Below, piece by piece: positions 35,880 to 48,993 of a stretch of 64,000 nt of DNA (positions within the stretch are counted from its first letter, which is position 1; each line of letters opens with the position of its first letter). The notes under the pieces are model-generated. The model searched no databases. It saw nothing but the letters and a program-made list of their open reading frames with translations, and had not been told where the DNA came from. This DNA is from Chamaea fasciata (lineage: Eukaryota; Chordata; Aves; Passeriformes; Sylviidae), in assembly GCA_029207755.1 (NCBI GenBank), contig JARCOQ010000006.1, positions 21,488,890-21,552,889 on the forward strand. The letters run 5' to 3'. Made by a program: the position numbers and the translations under genes.

Positions 35880-36208
35880 GGTCATTGTCACTACATGGAC
35901 AGGACGGTGACCCAAGGCACTCGCACACTCGCACGCTCTCGGGAGGCCACAGACTCAGGGCCACAAAGAAGAGTTTCAGCCCACACAAAGGGCCAATGGG
36001 TCAGTAACAGGTGTCCAGTACAAAAGAGTTGCTCAGCCAGGGGGGAAGAGGGGCACTTAGTCTTGGAAAGTCTCTGTGGGTGCCATCCCAGACCCAAGCA
36101 GAGGCTCCCCATCACAGACCCACTGCTCTGAAGAAGACAACGCAAAGGAGAGAGGGAACAGGGTGGTGTGCTCCTGCCACTCCCAGTGCCATGTCTATTC
36201 TGTAACAC
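35880..36208. other. GC-rich island of unknown origin
   Basis: About 330 bases are clearly GC-richer than the surrounding DNA and hold open frames on both strands (up to 105 codons on the minus strand), as expected when stop codons are rare. CpG dinucleotides cluster at 35900-35945 (CACTCGCACACTCGCACGCT). There is no recognised domain, LTR end or splice signal. It could be an old retroelement fragment, an orphan CpG element or an exon of a non-coding RNA. Confidence 0.4.
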
Positions 36209-37226
36209 TTAACTATATCCTCAACTCATAGCATATCCTTAAACATATCTAAGACCCATGGTCTACAACTGGAATTCTTTTGGAGTTAAGGATATGCTCA
36301 AGCATTTTGCTGAACTGAGGCCTAAGGAAGTAGAAAATTATATTTTCCATGTAAATCCAAAAAACTAAAGGGAGACAACACCTGTTGGGTGCAATTAGTA
36401 ACAGTAAATACAACTCCATTTTTCTTTGATCTTCTTGTGTCCACAGTTTATTGTTCTGGGCACAAGCAAGAAGTCCTTTTAGAAAGACCATTACATGTTC
36501 TAACAAACCCCGCTTGCAGTATTACATTCCCATCTATTTCACTTTCTGTCCCCAACCACCCCTTCCAGACACTCATTCTTTCATGTTGCCAATAGTTCTG
36601 ATTTTCTCAAGTCTCCCACTGCCCCAGCAAATCAATGCCTTAGCTAATTTTTCAGGATTACATGGCAATGAGAAGTAGCTTTTAATTTTCATTTAATAAC
36701 TGTTCTTCCTCAAGCCATCCTTTGAAACTTCCACTAAATGGAGAGACTCTGGAGCCAGTTTGTGTCAAGCAAGGCTGTGCCAAAAAGCATGATGCTGGAA
36801 TCACAGGATAGATCTTACTTGAACATTCGTATTAGAAAGAGTATAATGAAAGCAACATCCTGGAATTGATAAAGAAGACCTGTAGTTACAGAGATGTATG
36901 ATGAGAAGAGTTGTTGGGTGAGTCAAGAAGCAGCCTGGGATCACTAGAAAAAAGAAATCATTAAGGAGAACATTAAAAGGACTTTTCTGGCCACCTGAGG
37001 TTGAAGGACAGAGCAAATGAAAAAAGCAGTCATGGTTAAAAGAGAGAGTTTGAGAGGAAAAGCAAGTGAAGACAGGAAGGAAAATGCATTTCCAAAAAGT
37101 GTTAGGTTGGGTTTATGGATTTGGGTTTTTTGTTGTGTTCTGTTTGTTGTTTAGCTTTGAAGGATCATTCAAATAATTTGTATGCATATAGGTGAATTAG
37201 ATCTTTGCTTTACTACTTCCCTGAAT

Positions 37227-37228
<2 letters not shown>
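36209..37228. other. Unique DNA between the GC-rich island and the (AT)n tract
   Basis: No gene or repeat is recognised. Frames of 68-85 codons on both strands have no support. Confidence 0.35.
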
Positions 37229-37275
<47 letters not shown>

Positions 37276-37282
37276 TATATAG
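37229..37282. repeat. (AT)n microsatellite
   Basis: About 39 bases of pure alternating AT, a CACA interruption, then six more AT units. It is self-complementary and prone to cruciform formation and length change. Confidence 0.9.
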
Positions 37283-40200
37283 CCTAAAATCCATCAAGCT
37301 TTGTAACAAGAAGCAGTGGAAAAGGTAACCTCTTTTGAATAGATAGAGGCATAAAAGCCTTGTTAAAGCATTTGAACTCATACCTCAGACAGAACCTCAG
37401 GGAGCCTCTTCTCATGGATGAGAGGGTTCCCTATTCTTTAGGGAAATTTAAATGCTCTCCTCGAAAAGATTACCGTTTCCCAGGTCCAGTCAGCTGCTAG
37501 TGTGCAGTGATGATGAGTGCAGGTGTTGATCTGAAATATCTTTTCAAAGTAAGGAAGGTGGCATGTTGGAAGTGAGGAGGTAATTTTCTTGTAGAAGACA
37601 GATGGAAAGAGACAGTAAAAGATTCCTAATATGAACCTATAAAGCCTAATTCTTTCCTTTTGTCACTTGTACAAGTAAACAATCTGGAAATAAATTCTGA
37701 TATAAATTCAAGGTAATTGTGAGATTATATTGTCAGCATGCATCATTTCTTGCTCATTGTGCAACTAAAATCTAGCAGACTACATATTTCTGCAGAGTTT
37801 CTGCAAATCAGGATCATTAGCTTCTTTTTTTAAATGAAAAAATTATGTGGTTTGAAGGGTTTCAAAGATAGTTCAGCCATGAATTTGCATACTTCATTTT
37901 AAACTCTATATTTAAAACTTTGAAAAACCAAGCTCTTGAGCAGAACTTGAGTCAAATAATAAATAGCATTAGTTACATTTAATGTGGATTGCAATTCAGA
38001 GTGCTATACAGCACATTATATAATAAATAAATTCTCTGCCCTATACCCCACTTAGAGGCTTAATTTATGTTCCAAAGTAAAACAAACAAACAATAAGAAA
38101 AAATAACAGAAACATACAAAACTAGAACAACTTACAAAGCATTTGTAAGCATTTGCACAGCATATCTGAAATATTGTATACATGACTTCTGGTTTAATCC
38201 TTTCATTTAAACACATTAATTTCATGCAATTTTGATTTTAAATTCCTGTAATAATGGTGCAGAAGAGCACAAATATTTAACAGAAATCTCAGATTATTCT
38301 GTGGCTCTGTTGGAAAAATTTAAGCAATGAAACAATGCCTACATGCAATTCATGAGTATCCTATGCTTGCTTCTGAGGATTGTCAATGAGTAAATGTGGA
38401 GGAGCCCAGGTACTAGAAAAGTTAGCAACTTCTTAGCTTCAGAAAGTGTATGGTGATGCTGGGCATCAGAAAGGAAAAAAAAATTGCAAGGAATTGTAAT
38501 ACTGTTTTTCAGTACCACAGTTGCTAACTGTGCTGAACTTACTCTGATACACGGAATATTAAAGACCTATAATTACTAATAATAGTGTCATACCTTCCAT
38601 GAGAGGAAGTCGTGGAAAATTCTCAAGGTTTTATGGTTCAGCTGCTGTATACTGAAGATAGAATTATATGGGTCTTCAATTACTGCATTCTTTGTTGAAA
38701 GCCTTAATAATGGGATCCAATATAGTTGAAACCGTATCCATGTTCTTCTAATATCTGATAAAATTGTAAAGGGTTTTTCTAAATTATAAAATGTCTTCTA
38801 ACATTTTTTCAGCTACCATCTAATAAGAATACTATAAACATTACCAATATTCTATTTTCTAGGTTAGTTTAATTCACCTGAAGATAAACAATTATACTCA
38901 GTTAAAATTCACATTCTTTAAAGAATTCAGACTATATTAACATGGAATAAAGCATTTCAGGCTAAATGACAATTTTAATCAATCTTGATGGCAGATTACT
39001 CTTGGTAGCTTCCTGCTTGGAATCTGATCTATTGCTTTTTAATTCACAGGCTTCTGTGAAGAAGGCAGCATATTTACCTAGAAAATCCATTGAAGTCTTG
39101 GACCTGCCAATATTTCAAGTATCAAAGATTAATTAAGGTATGGTAGTGATTAGGAGCCTACGTTGGAGATAAACACACTTTTCTAGAGATACAATTATAA
39201 AGGAGGGAGCTCACACTCCTCTACAGATTTCTAATCTGTTATGAGAATCCAGATCAACATGTAAAAAAATATGAAGTAGCTTAATATGGGAAACAGCAGC
39301 AATCTATAACTTACTGAAAATAACTCCAAATGGAAAATCTGGTAGATTTATTTGTTCATCTCCACTCCCCACCCCAAAGCCTCCATCCACTTCTTTTTTT
39401 TTTTTTTTTTAAAAGGGATTTGGCACATTTCTCAGACTTTTTCTACTACAGAAGGCGAGATAAATGAAATGGTAGTCATTGTTACATAGAAGAATAAATG
39501 ACTCTTAAAGTTTAAGTTAATGAAAGATCTTCAAGACTTGAAACAGACATAGAAAAGGGAGATATTTAAGCTTCAGAAAATAATGCCACTTTTTTCAGCT
39601 ACTTTTAGCCTATACCTTACTGATCCCAGGATCAGACCTGGCCCCTGGTGATTTCTACCAATGAGATACCCTCCCTCTTACTTAACCTGTGCTTTGTCTG
39701 AAAAACAGTGTTAAAAATACTGCTTTGCAACCCAAAGGAACCCTAATCTAACTTGTATTTCCTAAAGAAAGTCCAAGAAAAAGCTTGATTGTGATAATAC
39801 ACTTCATCACTTTTTTATTATTATGGAGTTTGTGTGGCACTTAGATCCACTTTCCTTTAGCAATAGCTTCTGAAGATTGTTATTAAGTCAACCTCCATTA
39901 ATTATCCAAATACATGATATTTACTACACACAACTTTATGCCTATCAGGGTCTTCCAAAACTGCCCAACAATAGAAAAATAATCTGAAATACTTTCTTAA
40001 TGGTGTGCAATATCCTTTAAGTGGAGCCCACAGCTCTAAATACAACATTCAGAGGATCAGCTTCAGCCTTTGGGCAATATTTACAGCAGGCTCAATAGCA
40101 ACAAGGAAGACTTGACACTCTGTATTCAATGTCATGAAAGCCAACACTTTTCTGGATTCACCATCTCACTAATATTATATAAGCATTAAAGAATATTAAT

Positions 40201-43200
40201 TTTAAAAAATTACTTCAGCTGTGTTTACCTGAACTAACATTAAGATTGTCAAAAAGGACAAACCGTCCAAAATGGAGATATCCTGAAGGAAATAAAATTG
40301 TGAATGAAAAGGTAATATTTTTCTCTGATAGTCAAAAATAATAGCAAGTATGACCCTGAGAAAAGATTTCAGAATCATGACCCATTTCACACTTACTGAT
40401 TTCTAACTGAGCTGCAGCTTAACAGCATTTACTGCTCAACCTTTTTCTTGAAGCTGATCTCATACCTGAAACTGTATCGGTGCATATATATGTAGAAACG
40501 TTTCATAATTGGTAGAACTAAACACTGGAATCCTGAAATTAAACAATCTTCCAGCTGTATCCTGAGGAAAGTAATCTAGCACAGGTTCTCAAAGTATGCC
40601 TGCCAGCTCCTGATACCTCGAAAAGAAATTCCTGAAAAGTGATAAGAAACTTATTGTCTCCAAAATCAGCCTTACAGTACGGTTTATGGGCTTTCTTCCA
40701 TAATCCTATGTTTTGTAGAATCATGTGTGTTGTGGGAAACACAGCTCTATCTGCTTTCACAAGGAAGATAGAATCCCAAGCCCTACTTACATGCCTTAGA
40801 AAAAAAGATACTCCTTCTGGAAAGAAGGGAAAACATCTTTTCAACCTCTTCTAGTACACATAAAAGAATTATGAATTAATTGACAGATATGAGATTGAGA
40901 AGAAGCATAACTGAATGTCTAGAGAAATTTCTTGGAAGATAAAGTCAACGAAATTATAAAGGACTTGTACTGAAATGTACAAATAGATGCTAGAAATCCA
41001 GTCCTGTTTCTTGAAAAGTTAGCCAAGTATTAACAAAAAACTCAAAATAATGATTTCCTGACTGGGTTTTGGAATTTTGTTTGCTTGGTGAGGAAAAGCC
41101 ATGGAGTCAATCCTGACTCTGTACGATGTCTGAACATTGGAGAAGGCAGACTCACCTGTTATCTCAGTATTTTCTATTAGACAGCATACTTAGCTTTTTT
41201 CTTCTACCTTATGAAGACTCTCTGGTTTGATCCCAATCTTAGGCATTTACCTCTCTATTCACACATTCTGTAGGAGACTCAAAGCATTTTGTTTTTGAGA
41301 GTTCATATGAGCTAGTATCATTGCAATTTGATCGTTTTATGAATGCAAATATTCTACCAGTTTTGCTTTTTTCTTCCTCTTGTTGTTTTAAACAAATTTC
41401 AAAACAATGACATAAAGGTGATTCAGATACACAATGAAATGTCACTAGGCTACATAGAAACTTGGTGTAAAGAAACCTTACTATGATACTATTGATTATA
41501 TTTAGGCTTGTGTATACACTTGCAGCCTATACGTGAAAAAACACATAACCCACTTACTCTGTCCTTCCCAAGCAGACTTAGCAGTGTCTCAATAGCCTGT
41601 GTAGCCCTGCAGCATTCAGACTGACCCAGTTCAGACTATCCCTAGTTATAGTGAGGAGCAATTCCTCTGCTGTGCTTCAGCTGTAGACAGTAAACAAACA
41701 GTAAAAATATCTGAGTAAAACAGTTCCATTTTTTGTATTAATGCCTTGAATATGTTACAGCTGATAGAAGAGGAATAAAGTCAAATGGTGGACAAATTCC
41801 TTCTCTGCCTTAAGGAGAAAATAATAATGAAAGGCCACTTAGTAATCTCATAATCAGCAGCTTTAAAACATGGTCATGTCAACAGAGGCATGAAAAAAGT
41901 CATGACAACCCCCTTCCCTTTGTACTCTTTTAATATATCCTGTAGAGATAAAATGTACTTATCAGAATTCTTCTATAGTGTCAAAGAGAGTGCTGATACC
42001 TCTGCAGAGCAAGAGCAATATTCTTAGTACACTTTTATAAATCTAGTATAACAGTGATTTTGAAAATAAACAATGCTTAATAAGCATTTACTCTACCTAA
42101 AGTAAGCTTATTTCTGGTATAATGCTGTTTCTATTAACATCTAAACTTAAAATTCATGCAAGGATCAAAGAATTCTTGCTCAATGTTTTGACACTGACGA
42201 CAGGGCCACTGTTGGCTATAAGTTGTTTAATTTCTCAATAGATACTCTCTAGATGTATCACGCAGCTATCAGAGGTGTTTGCAGGCAGCCTACAAGTGTC
42301 TGTCAAACTATCCCCCTACCCTTCATGCACTTCTAATGCCCAGTAAATGTCTTCCCTTATCACAGAAAAGAAATTCAATGTTATTGCATGACCTTTCCAC
42401 AGACAGAATATCCTCAATTGCTTTCATGTCAAAAACAACCTTGTAAGACTAGGTCCCCACATACTCCCAGAATTTCTCTACTTAGCTACTTGGGCACCTT
42501 CTTGTATGCAGGCTGAATTTCTCCCAAGATCACTGCTAGAAAAAGTGCATTGTAAAGATGTGGTACAAATCAAGCACCCTCTTTTGGTCATGTCACAAAT
42601 TCCTTGGAAGGAGAAATGAAAGAATTTTGAGTGTACACATTTTCTACAGCAAGCTAGCAAATTTTAAAAGAAAATCAGCAAAAAGCAAAACATGCAAATG
42701 TCATGCCTTTCTTTTCAAGATATAAAATCAAGTTTTTCAGTTTACCATCAAAATTCTTTCAACTAGAAAGCCATGCTGGTGAAGCCAGACTTCATCTTGA
42801 CTGGGACATAAACAGCCAAATTGCCTTTCACAATTTCTCATTCTTCAATTCTCTTTATCCCAGCTAAGCAATCTTTCTTGTATTACTTTTACCAATAATG
42901 GCAGCAGTAGTTCTTAGCTAATATTTTCTAATAGAGCTGGAATTGTCAGGAGTCTTAGTCACAGATTCCTCAAGTCTCAAAATAATCCCTGTTATATTAC
43001 ATAATTTCACCTGCTTATGTAGTGAAATGCTCACCCTGGGACTGCTTTCACCAGTGATGCCAGTGATGGTTCATCACGAAGACAATACCAGCAGCCTCAC
43101 TGCAGTCTGCTACCATAACTACATCCCACCACCCAAGCAGGCACCCAGCACCCTGATTGTAGCCTTTCTTGGCAGACAATGAAGATCTCTTCAATTGAAC

Positions 43201-45734
43201 AATTTCACTGACAAATATAAGCTAATAAAACTGCATGTAGCAAACCATCTAGGTCAGTGGCTGTGCTCAGTTCTGTCAAGTTACTGTCTAAGACCAGTAA
43301 AACAAATATAAATGAAGTTATTAGTGACTCAAGTAGAACCTCACTGTTATTTCTTGGGGGAAAAAAATATACTTAATGCATTGAAACTGTCACCTCCTTC
43401 TCTACCTGGGATTTTAGTTTAATATTGTATTAAATAAATTACATGATTTTGTACTTTTGGAGTTGCTGCCATAAAGAGTTTTTTGATTGCTTCCAAATGA
43501 GTCAGACTCTTTGAACCTTTTCTCTATCCATATATTTCCCACTTTTCTATATATTACTTATATATTGTACTAAGTTTTGCACACCCTATGCATAGTTTAT
43601 TACCATATATGACTCAAGTGCATCAAGTACTCTCTAGTTTTTTAAAGTAACAAGATCTTACATTCTATCTCTCTATATATAAACTCTCACTTTTTACTGA
43701 AGTTGCTGTCTTCATTTATATGGAAGGGCAAATTTTTTTTGGCATCAAATTTAAATGGTTAGGTCAGAGTACTGAAGAGGTGAAAAATATAGTAAATGTT
43801 GCAATAACCCTCATAGCTATATCTTCATGTAAATGAGGCATTTCCAGAAATTGAAGTCAAATTCAAGGGAGTGCCATTTGTTCTAACTTCCATGTTTAGG
43901 AACTGGCAATGAAGATATGAGGTTACTGCTTTTAAGCCAGACCATTAAAGACAGCCTAAGAGCTTCTTTAATCATTTCTGCCTTTGACCTCTGTCAAGTG
44001 TTTCGTAAGATCACTGCCAAAATTCGAGCAATATGAGAAGAAATATTTGTTCACAGCAGGAAAATGAGTTTAGGCTTCTGCAGTTAAACAACATATTATG
44101 AAAGAGCAAGCATTGAAAACTCGTTGCTTTGGGACCCATTTCCATTATCCACCAGTGATATTTGTTTACAAATATTTATATTTGGGAGAAAAAAGATAAA
44201 TATTAAAGAACCTTGCAATAAAGTAGTGACAAAAGAATTAAATGGTACTGCCTCTGGGGATAATGAGAGGTGATAAGGATATTAGCCATTCTTACTCTGA
44301 ATTTCTTGAACATAGTTCTGTTTATTTCTTTTAGTATTCTGAAAGCCTTTGAAACACAAAACAGTGAGTTCCAATGAGTTGGAACCTACTGCTTCCCCAT
44401 TTTGTACTTCCTTTTTTCTTTTTTTCTACCACAGGGCCAGTATTTTCTGGCTTTGACAAAATATACAGTGTTAACTCATTTTCTATGACAAAGGCAACAT
44501 TTCAATTACTTTGCTAATGCCAAAAAGCCACTGGTAAAAAAGAAAATAGCGTATGCACAGGTGCAGCATTAGAAAGAAAAAAATAACTCAAACATTGTGC
44601 AGATATGTTCTGAATGTTAATAAATGGATTTGTTTGTGTGTGTCAAGACATTCATACAACCTCTGCTGTTATGCAAAATGGCAACCACAGGATAGGGAAA
44701 AGCCACTCCAGGTTTTGATTATGCACATCTTCATGTGGGTACACATGGAAGAAAAAGGTTGGTTTGCTTCAACATAAGGATTGTAAAAGTATAATAGAAG
44801 TTTCCATTAAAAAAATTTACAAACAACAATCAGATATTCCAGGTGTGTTATATGCAGTTCGCAACAGCCTGTAGCTTTCTTCTGCAAGTTCTAATTGGGG
44901 ACAGAGCAGAATACAAGACACATGTGATATAAGTATGTTGGCATTTGCTTCTACTTTGAGGTTTAAGCAAGATTAATTTGGACTTGATAACTACTTACTC
45001 CATGACAGAGTTTATATCATTTTCCTACCTTATCTCTTTTTTCCATCTGTATGGTAGGAAATTGTGTTACCCCTTCCTATGAGGATGTTTTGGTATGAGA
45101 AGGAATATATTCCTTATGAAACATGACTGACATGGGATTGCAGCAAAGAAGTTCTAGGAACACCATGCACCATTACAATGGAGCAGGCTCAGGACCTACT
45201 GAGAGTTTGGATTTCTAGAAACTATTATCATAATTTAAATACAGTATTTATTAACATGATGTTGGAGGATCTAATCTTTAAGTGTAAAAGCAGTAGCAAG
45301 AAGAGATTTTAAAAATTTTCCCAAACCAAGCCTAATTTTATGTCAAAATGATGGGATTTATCTCATCCAATGTTAGGTGTCTGTATTCTAAGCTTATAAT
45401 ATTAGCCTTCCTTTAGGCTATGATGAGAGTAGGCACATTTAGGGCATAAAGTCTCTAGCCTTTGTTAGTCAAATGAACTGTGCCTTGAAGTGTCTGCAGA
45501 AGTCCCCAGGATAAATAAATACAGACAATCTACATTTCTTCAGACAAAAACATCAAATGAGATTAAGCTAAATATAGTACTAAAAGAAGCAGATGCTAAA
45601 AAGTCTCTGGAAGGGATCCTATGCAGCCTCAGAGTCCATGGTATTCTAGACTGTGGTATTGGTCTTCCAGACTTACTCCTGTTGTGAATCACATAGTATA
45701 TCATTCCAGCTACCTCCACTCATGGCACAGAGTC
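37283..45734. other. Long unique AT-rich stretch without recognised repeats
   Basis: Eight and a half kilobases without an identifiable CR1 or LTR copy, unlike the regions on either side. A T18 run lies near 39392-39410. Open frames reach 101 codons (40539-40844, minus) without domain or splice support. Confidence 0.35.
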
Positions 45735-46200
45735 AGTTCTATAGGAAGGAGAAGCAGAATGTGAGTTCCGTGAGTAATCTGAAAGTTGGCCTCCTAAATT
45801 TCAGGGTCAATTCTCTGCTACTCATTTCTACATTCACCTTAGGATTTTTAACTCCATGATTTCATGATTACTTCAGCCAATGTTTGTATTGTTTATTCTC
45901 TCTCTTATGCTTTCTTCCCTGTCTGTGAATAGCAGATCAATCTGTGCATTGTCCCTTAGAATATGCAATACCTGTGCTGAGAACCTGACAGTCACCAAAA
46001 ATCTTCTGCATTCCTTATATCTTGCTCTGCTGCCCTTCCATAAGACATCAGGATGAGCATGTGTCCCCTGTGTTCCTCATTCCTACACCTCCTTTTCCCC
46101 AAGAGAAAACAATTTCTGAGTCGTTTAAAGACTTCATCTGATTTTTCATCCTGATCAAGTGGCCTGAAACAAACCTTCAGCGCAATGTCAACATTCATAT
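45735..46200 (-). mobile_element. CR1 LINE ORF2 endonuclease-region fragment
   Basis: Minus-strand translation follows the end of the CR1 apurinic-type endonuclease domain: FRPLDQDEKSDEVFK (CR1 usually YRPP.QDE..DE.F), then frame-shifted words matching HPD.CW, ARYKECRRFL, IDLLFTDRE, HEIMELKIL and LTLKFRRPTF, all in the right order. Frameshifts and stops show it is long dead. CR1 copies normally keep their 3' ends and lose 5' sequence, so an isolated endonuclease piece without the 3' region implies a later deletion or rearrangement. The 72-codon open frame at 45992-46210 is part of this fragment. Confidence 0.65.
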
Positions 46201-47711
46201 CTTGACCCAAAAGAGAATTGTGTTTTATTAGGGAAAAGGTACAGGAACAATAATTCCAAACTAATGAGCTCAGCTTTGTGAAAAGGTTTACTGTGATTTA
46301 TTAGATGATACACAAGGCTGCACAGCAAAAAATTTGGACTCTGTGCCCCCTTAGCAATTCACTTGTGTTTGACTTTGAAAAGTTATTTCACATACCTGTC
46401 TTTAACTTCATGATAAGAAGAAGATTTCCTCTTTGCTTTCAATTTAAAACAGCACTCAGAAAATCTGACTGATTGTATTTGTTTGAATATTATGTGGAAG
46501 CAGCAGTCTTTTTTGAAAATTTGAGGGAGCTGTGTTCAGCGAACATTTTAAAAGCTGTATTTTTTAGAGTACATTTTGTTCTTTCTAAGCTTAAGTGATT
46601 ACAAAATGTGTTCCTGGAGTCTCTTTAGTAAATATGCTTACATCTTTTCAGACCGTAAAAACTCCTTCTGGCTGCTAAATTAGCAGAATCCTAGAAGAGT
46701 ACAGAAAAATATTTTCTTTCAAAGACTTAGCTGGAGTTAATCAAATATACATTTTATTCCTCTGTAGGTGGCAAATTTAACAAATGCCAGTTTATTAACA
46801 GGTGGAATAATATGTATGGGAAATAGATGTTTCTTTGTGCTGTTTTCTCATTAAATTCTGCATTAGAAAAAAAATAAAGGTATTTTCTATATATCATCTT
46901 GTATATACATATAGGCATTTGGATCTTCATCATGAGTCAAGGTAAACAACAAAGGCTATGTGATGCATTAATGAAAGAAGCTGAAATCTCAGTTCAACAG
47001 TGCAGCAGCAAGCAACAGCAAAAATCTACTAAGTACATGAAAAAAGGTGAAAAATAAAGATTAGCCAATTTATGGTGGATACAAGAAATTAAAATTAAAA
47101 AACTCAAATTATAAAACTGTAAGATACTATAAAATAATAAACTCTTCTACATGCCATATTACAGGAAAACAATATTTGAAATAGTTACCCCTTGATAACC
47201 AAATGCCAGTATATCAAGAAATTTTCATTTCATTTCCCTTTATTGTTTCTGTGCTCTTTGTACTTTTGTATATTCTCCAAGTTTTTGTAATTTCTCATGG
47301 GTTAAAAAAAAATCTGATCAGAAATCAAATACTAAAATCTCTAATTACTTTCCTCCCTCCATTCAAAATTCTGTTGGGATGGCTGAGCTTAGTTCATTAA
47401 CTCTGAACTAAGAACCTGACATCACATTTATTTCTGGTATAGAACATATAGGAGAGACCTTTAAAAGTTAGATCTTTAAGTAGCATGTTATTTTCAGAAG
47501 ATTGTGAACATATTTTGAAGGATTCCTCTTTCACTTATCCAATAGTTACAATCACTTTCATAGAGACATTATTAGCTTAAAGTCTCCCCTGAAATACTGT
47601 CAATATTTTCTATTTGTCTATATTCTGAAATGCTATATTTTAATAGTCTTTTATTGCTCCAGAAAGTACATTAGGACAAAACTAAGTTTAAATACATAGA
47701 TATGTTCATAG
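46201..47711. other. Unique AT-rich DNA
   Basis: The only structure noted is a 9-bp-stem hairpin near 47387-47411 (CTTAGTTCA...TGAACTAAG). Confidence 0.35.
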
Positions 47712-48993
47712 GATCTGAGTGCTGAGGGAGCTGGCTGATTCCATTACGGAGTCACTCTTGATTGTTTCTGAACGGTTATAACTGGGCAGAATCTCAAAGA
47801 GAGAAAATGCCATTCCTATCTTCAAGAATGACAAGGAGGAAGAACTGGAGAACTACAGACTGGTCAGCCTCACCTCTCTAGCTGAGAAGATGACAGACAT
47901 CCTTCTGAGCAGCATTTCCAAACACATGAAGGACAAAGTGATTGAGAGTAGTCTTCTTTGAATTATGAAGGCAAATCATGTTTGGCTAAGATATTAGCCT
48001 TCTACAATGAGGTAACTAACTTTGTGAATGAGAGGAGAGTAGTGACTGTCATTTACTTTTACTTTACTAGGGCTTTTAACATTGTTTCACATAACATTCT
48101 CTTGGACAAGGTGATGAAGCACAGGTAATGTGAGTGCACAGTGGAGTGACTGACATTTGGGCTGAATGGCTAAGCCAAATGGATTTTGACCAGTGACACA
48201 AAATCCAGCTGGAGCAAAACTAGTAGCAGTATACCCCAGGGGTTGATACTGAGGCCAATAAGGTTCAACTTCTTCCTTAATGACTTGGACAATGGGATAC
48301 TGTATACCCTCAACAAGTTTGCAGGTGGTATAGAAAGGGGAAGAACCAGATGATTGGGATGGATTAGCCTTGACTCGTGACCAAATACATCACTTCCCCT
48401 TCAATGTCCACTTCCCCAAACCCTACCCCCAGCAGCACAGGGACAGAAAACAGAAAGGAGAGGAACAAGCGAGATCAACAAGCGAGATAAAAAAAGTGAT
48501 TATTTCTTACCTAGAATATTGCATCCAGGTCTGGGGCCATCAGAACAAGAAAGACAGACCTGTTGGAGCAAGTCCAGAGGAGAGTCACAAAGATGGGAAG
48601 AAGGATGGAGCTCTTCTCCAGCAAAGCCTGGCTGAGAAATCTGAGGTGGTTCAACCTGGAGAAGGGAAGGCTCCAGGGAGATCAGTACTTAAAGGGTACT
48701 TATAAAAAGGAGGGAGAGACTTTTATATAGACATAGTGATAGACAAGAGAGAATGGTTTTAAACTAAACTAAAAAAAAAAAAAATTAGATTAGATGTTAG
48801 CAGGAAGTTATAAACACAGAGGGTGGTGAGGAACTGGAGCAGATTGCACCAGCCCTGGAAGTGTTCAAGACCAAGTTGGACGGGGCTCTGAGCAATTTGA
48901 TCTAGTAGGTGGTGTCGCTGTACATGGCCAGGGTGGGTTGCAACAAGATGATATTTAAGATGCCTTCCAACCCAAGCCTTTCTATGATTCTGA
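47712..48993 (+). mobile_element. CR1 LINE, 1.3-kb 5'-truncated copy with an internal foreign block
   Basis: It covers the reverse-transcriptase part of ORF2 and the 3' untranslated region. Anchors are GGATCTGAGTGCTGAGGGAG, AACTACAGACTGGTCAGCCT, a CCCCAGGGGTTGATACTGAG block, CTTCCTTAATGACTTGGACA, ACAAGTTTGCAGGTGG, TGCATCCAGGTCTGGGGCC, TTCAACCTGGAGAAGGGAAG and the end TCCAACCCAAGCCTTTCTAT plus GATTCT. Numerous frameshifts and stops make it inactive. Between about 48345 and 48510 the usual CR1 sequence is replaced by unrelated sequence. A further gap or A-rich replacement lies near 48745-48790. Confidence 0.88.
48463..48488. repeat. 13-bp tandem duplication within the CR1 copy
   Basis: AACAAGCGAGATC is followed at once by AACAAGCGAGATA inside the non-CR1 block. 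Confidence 0.8.

Noticed and set aside
48370..48705. 111-codon + strand open frame
   Set aside because: It spans the foreign block and the decayed CR1 ORF2/3' region; the amino-acid sequence has no family resemblance beyond CR1 pieces.
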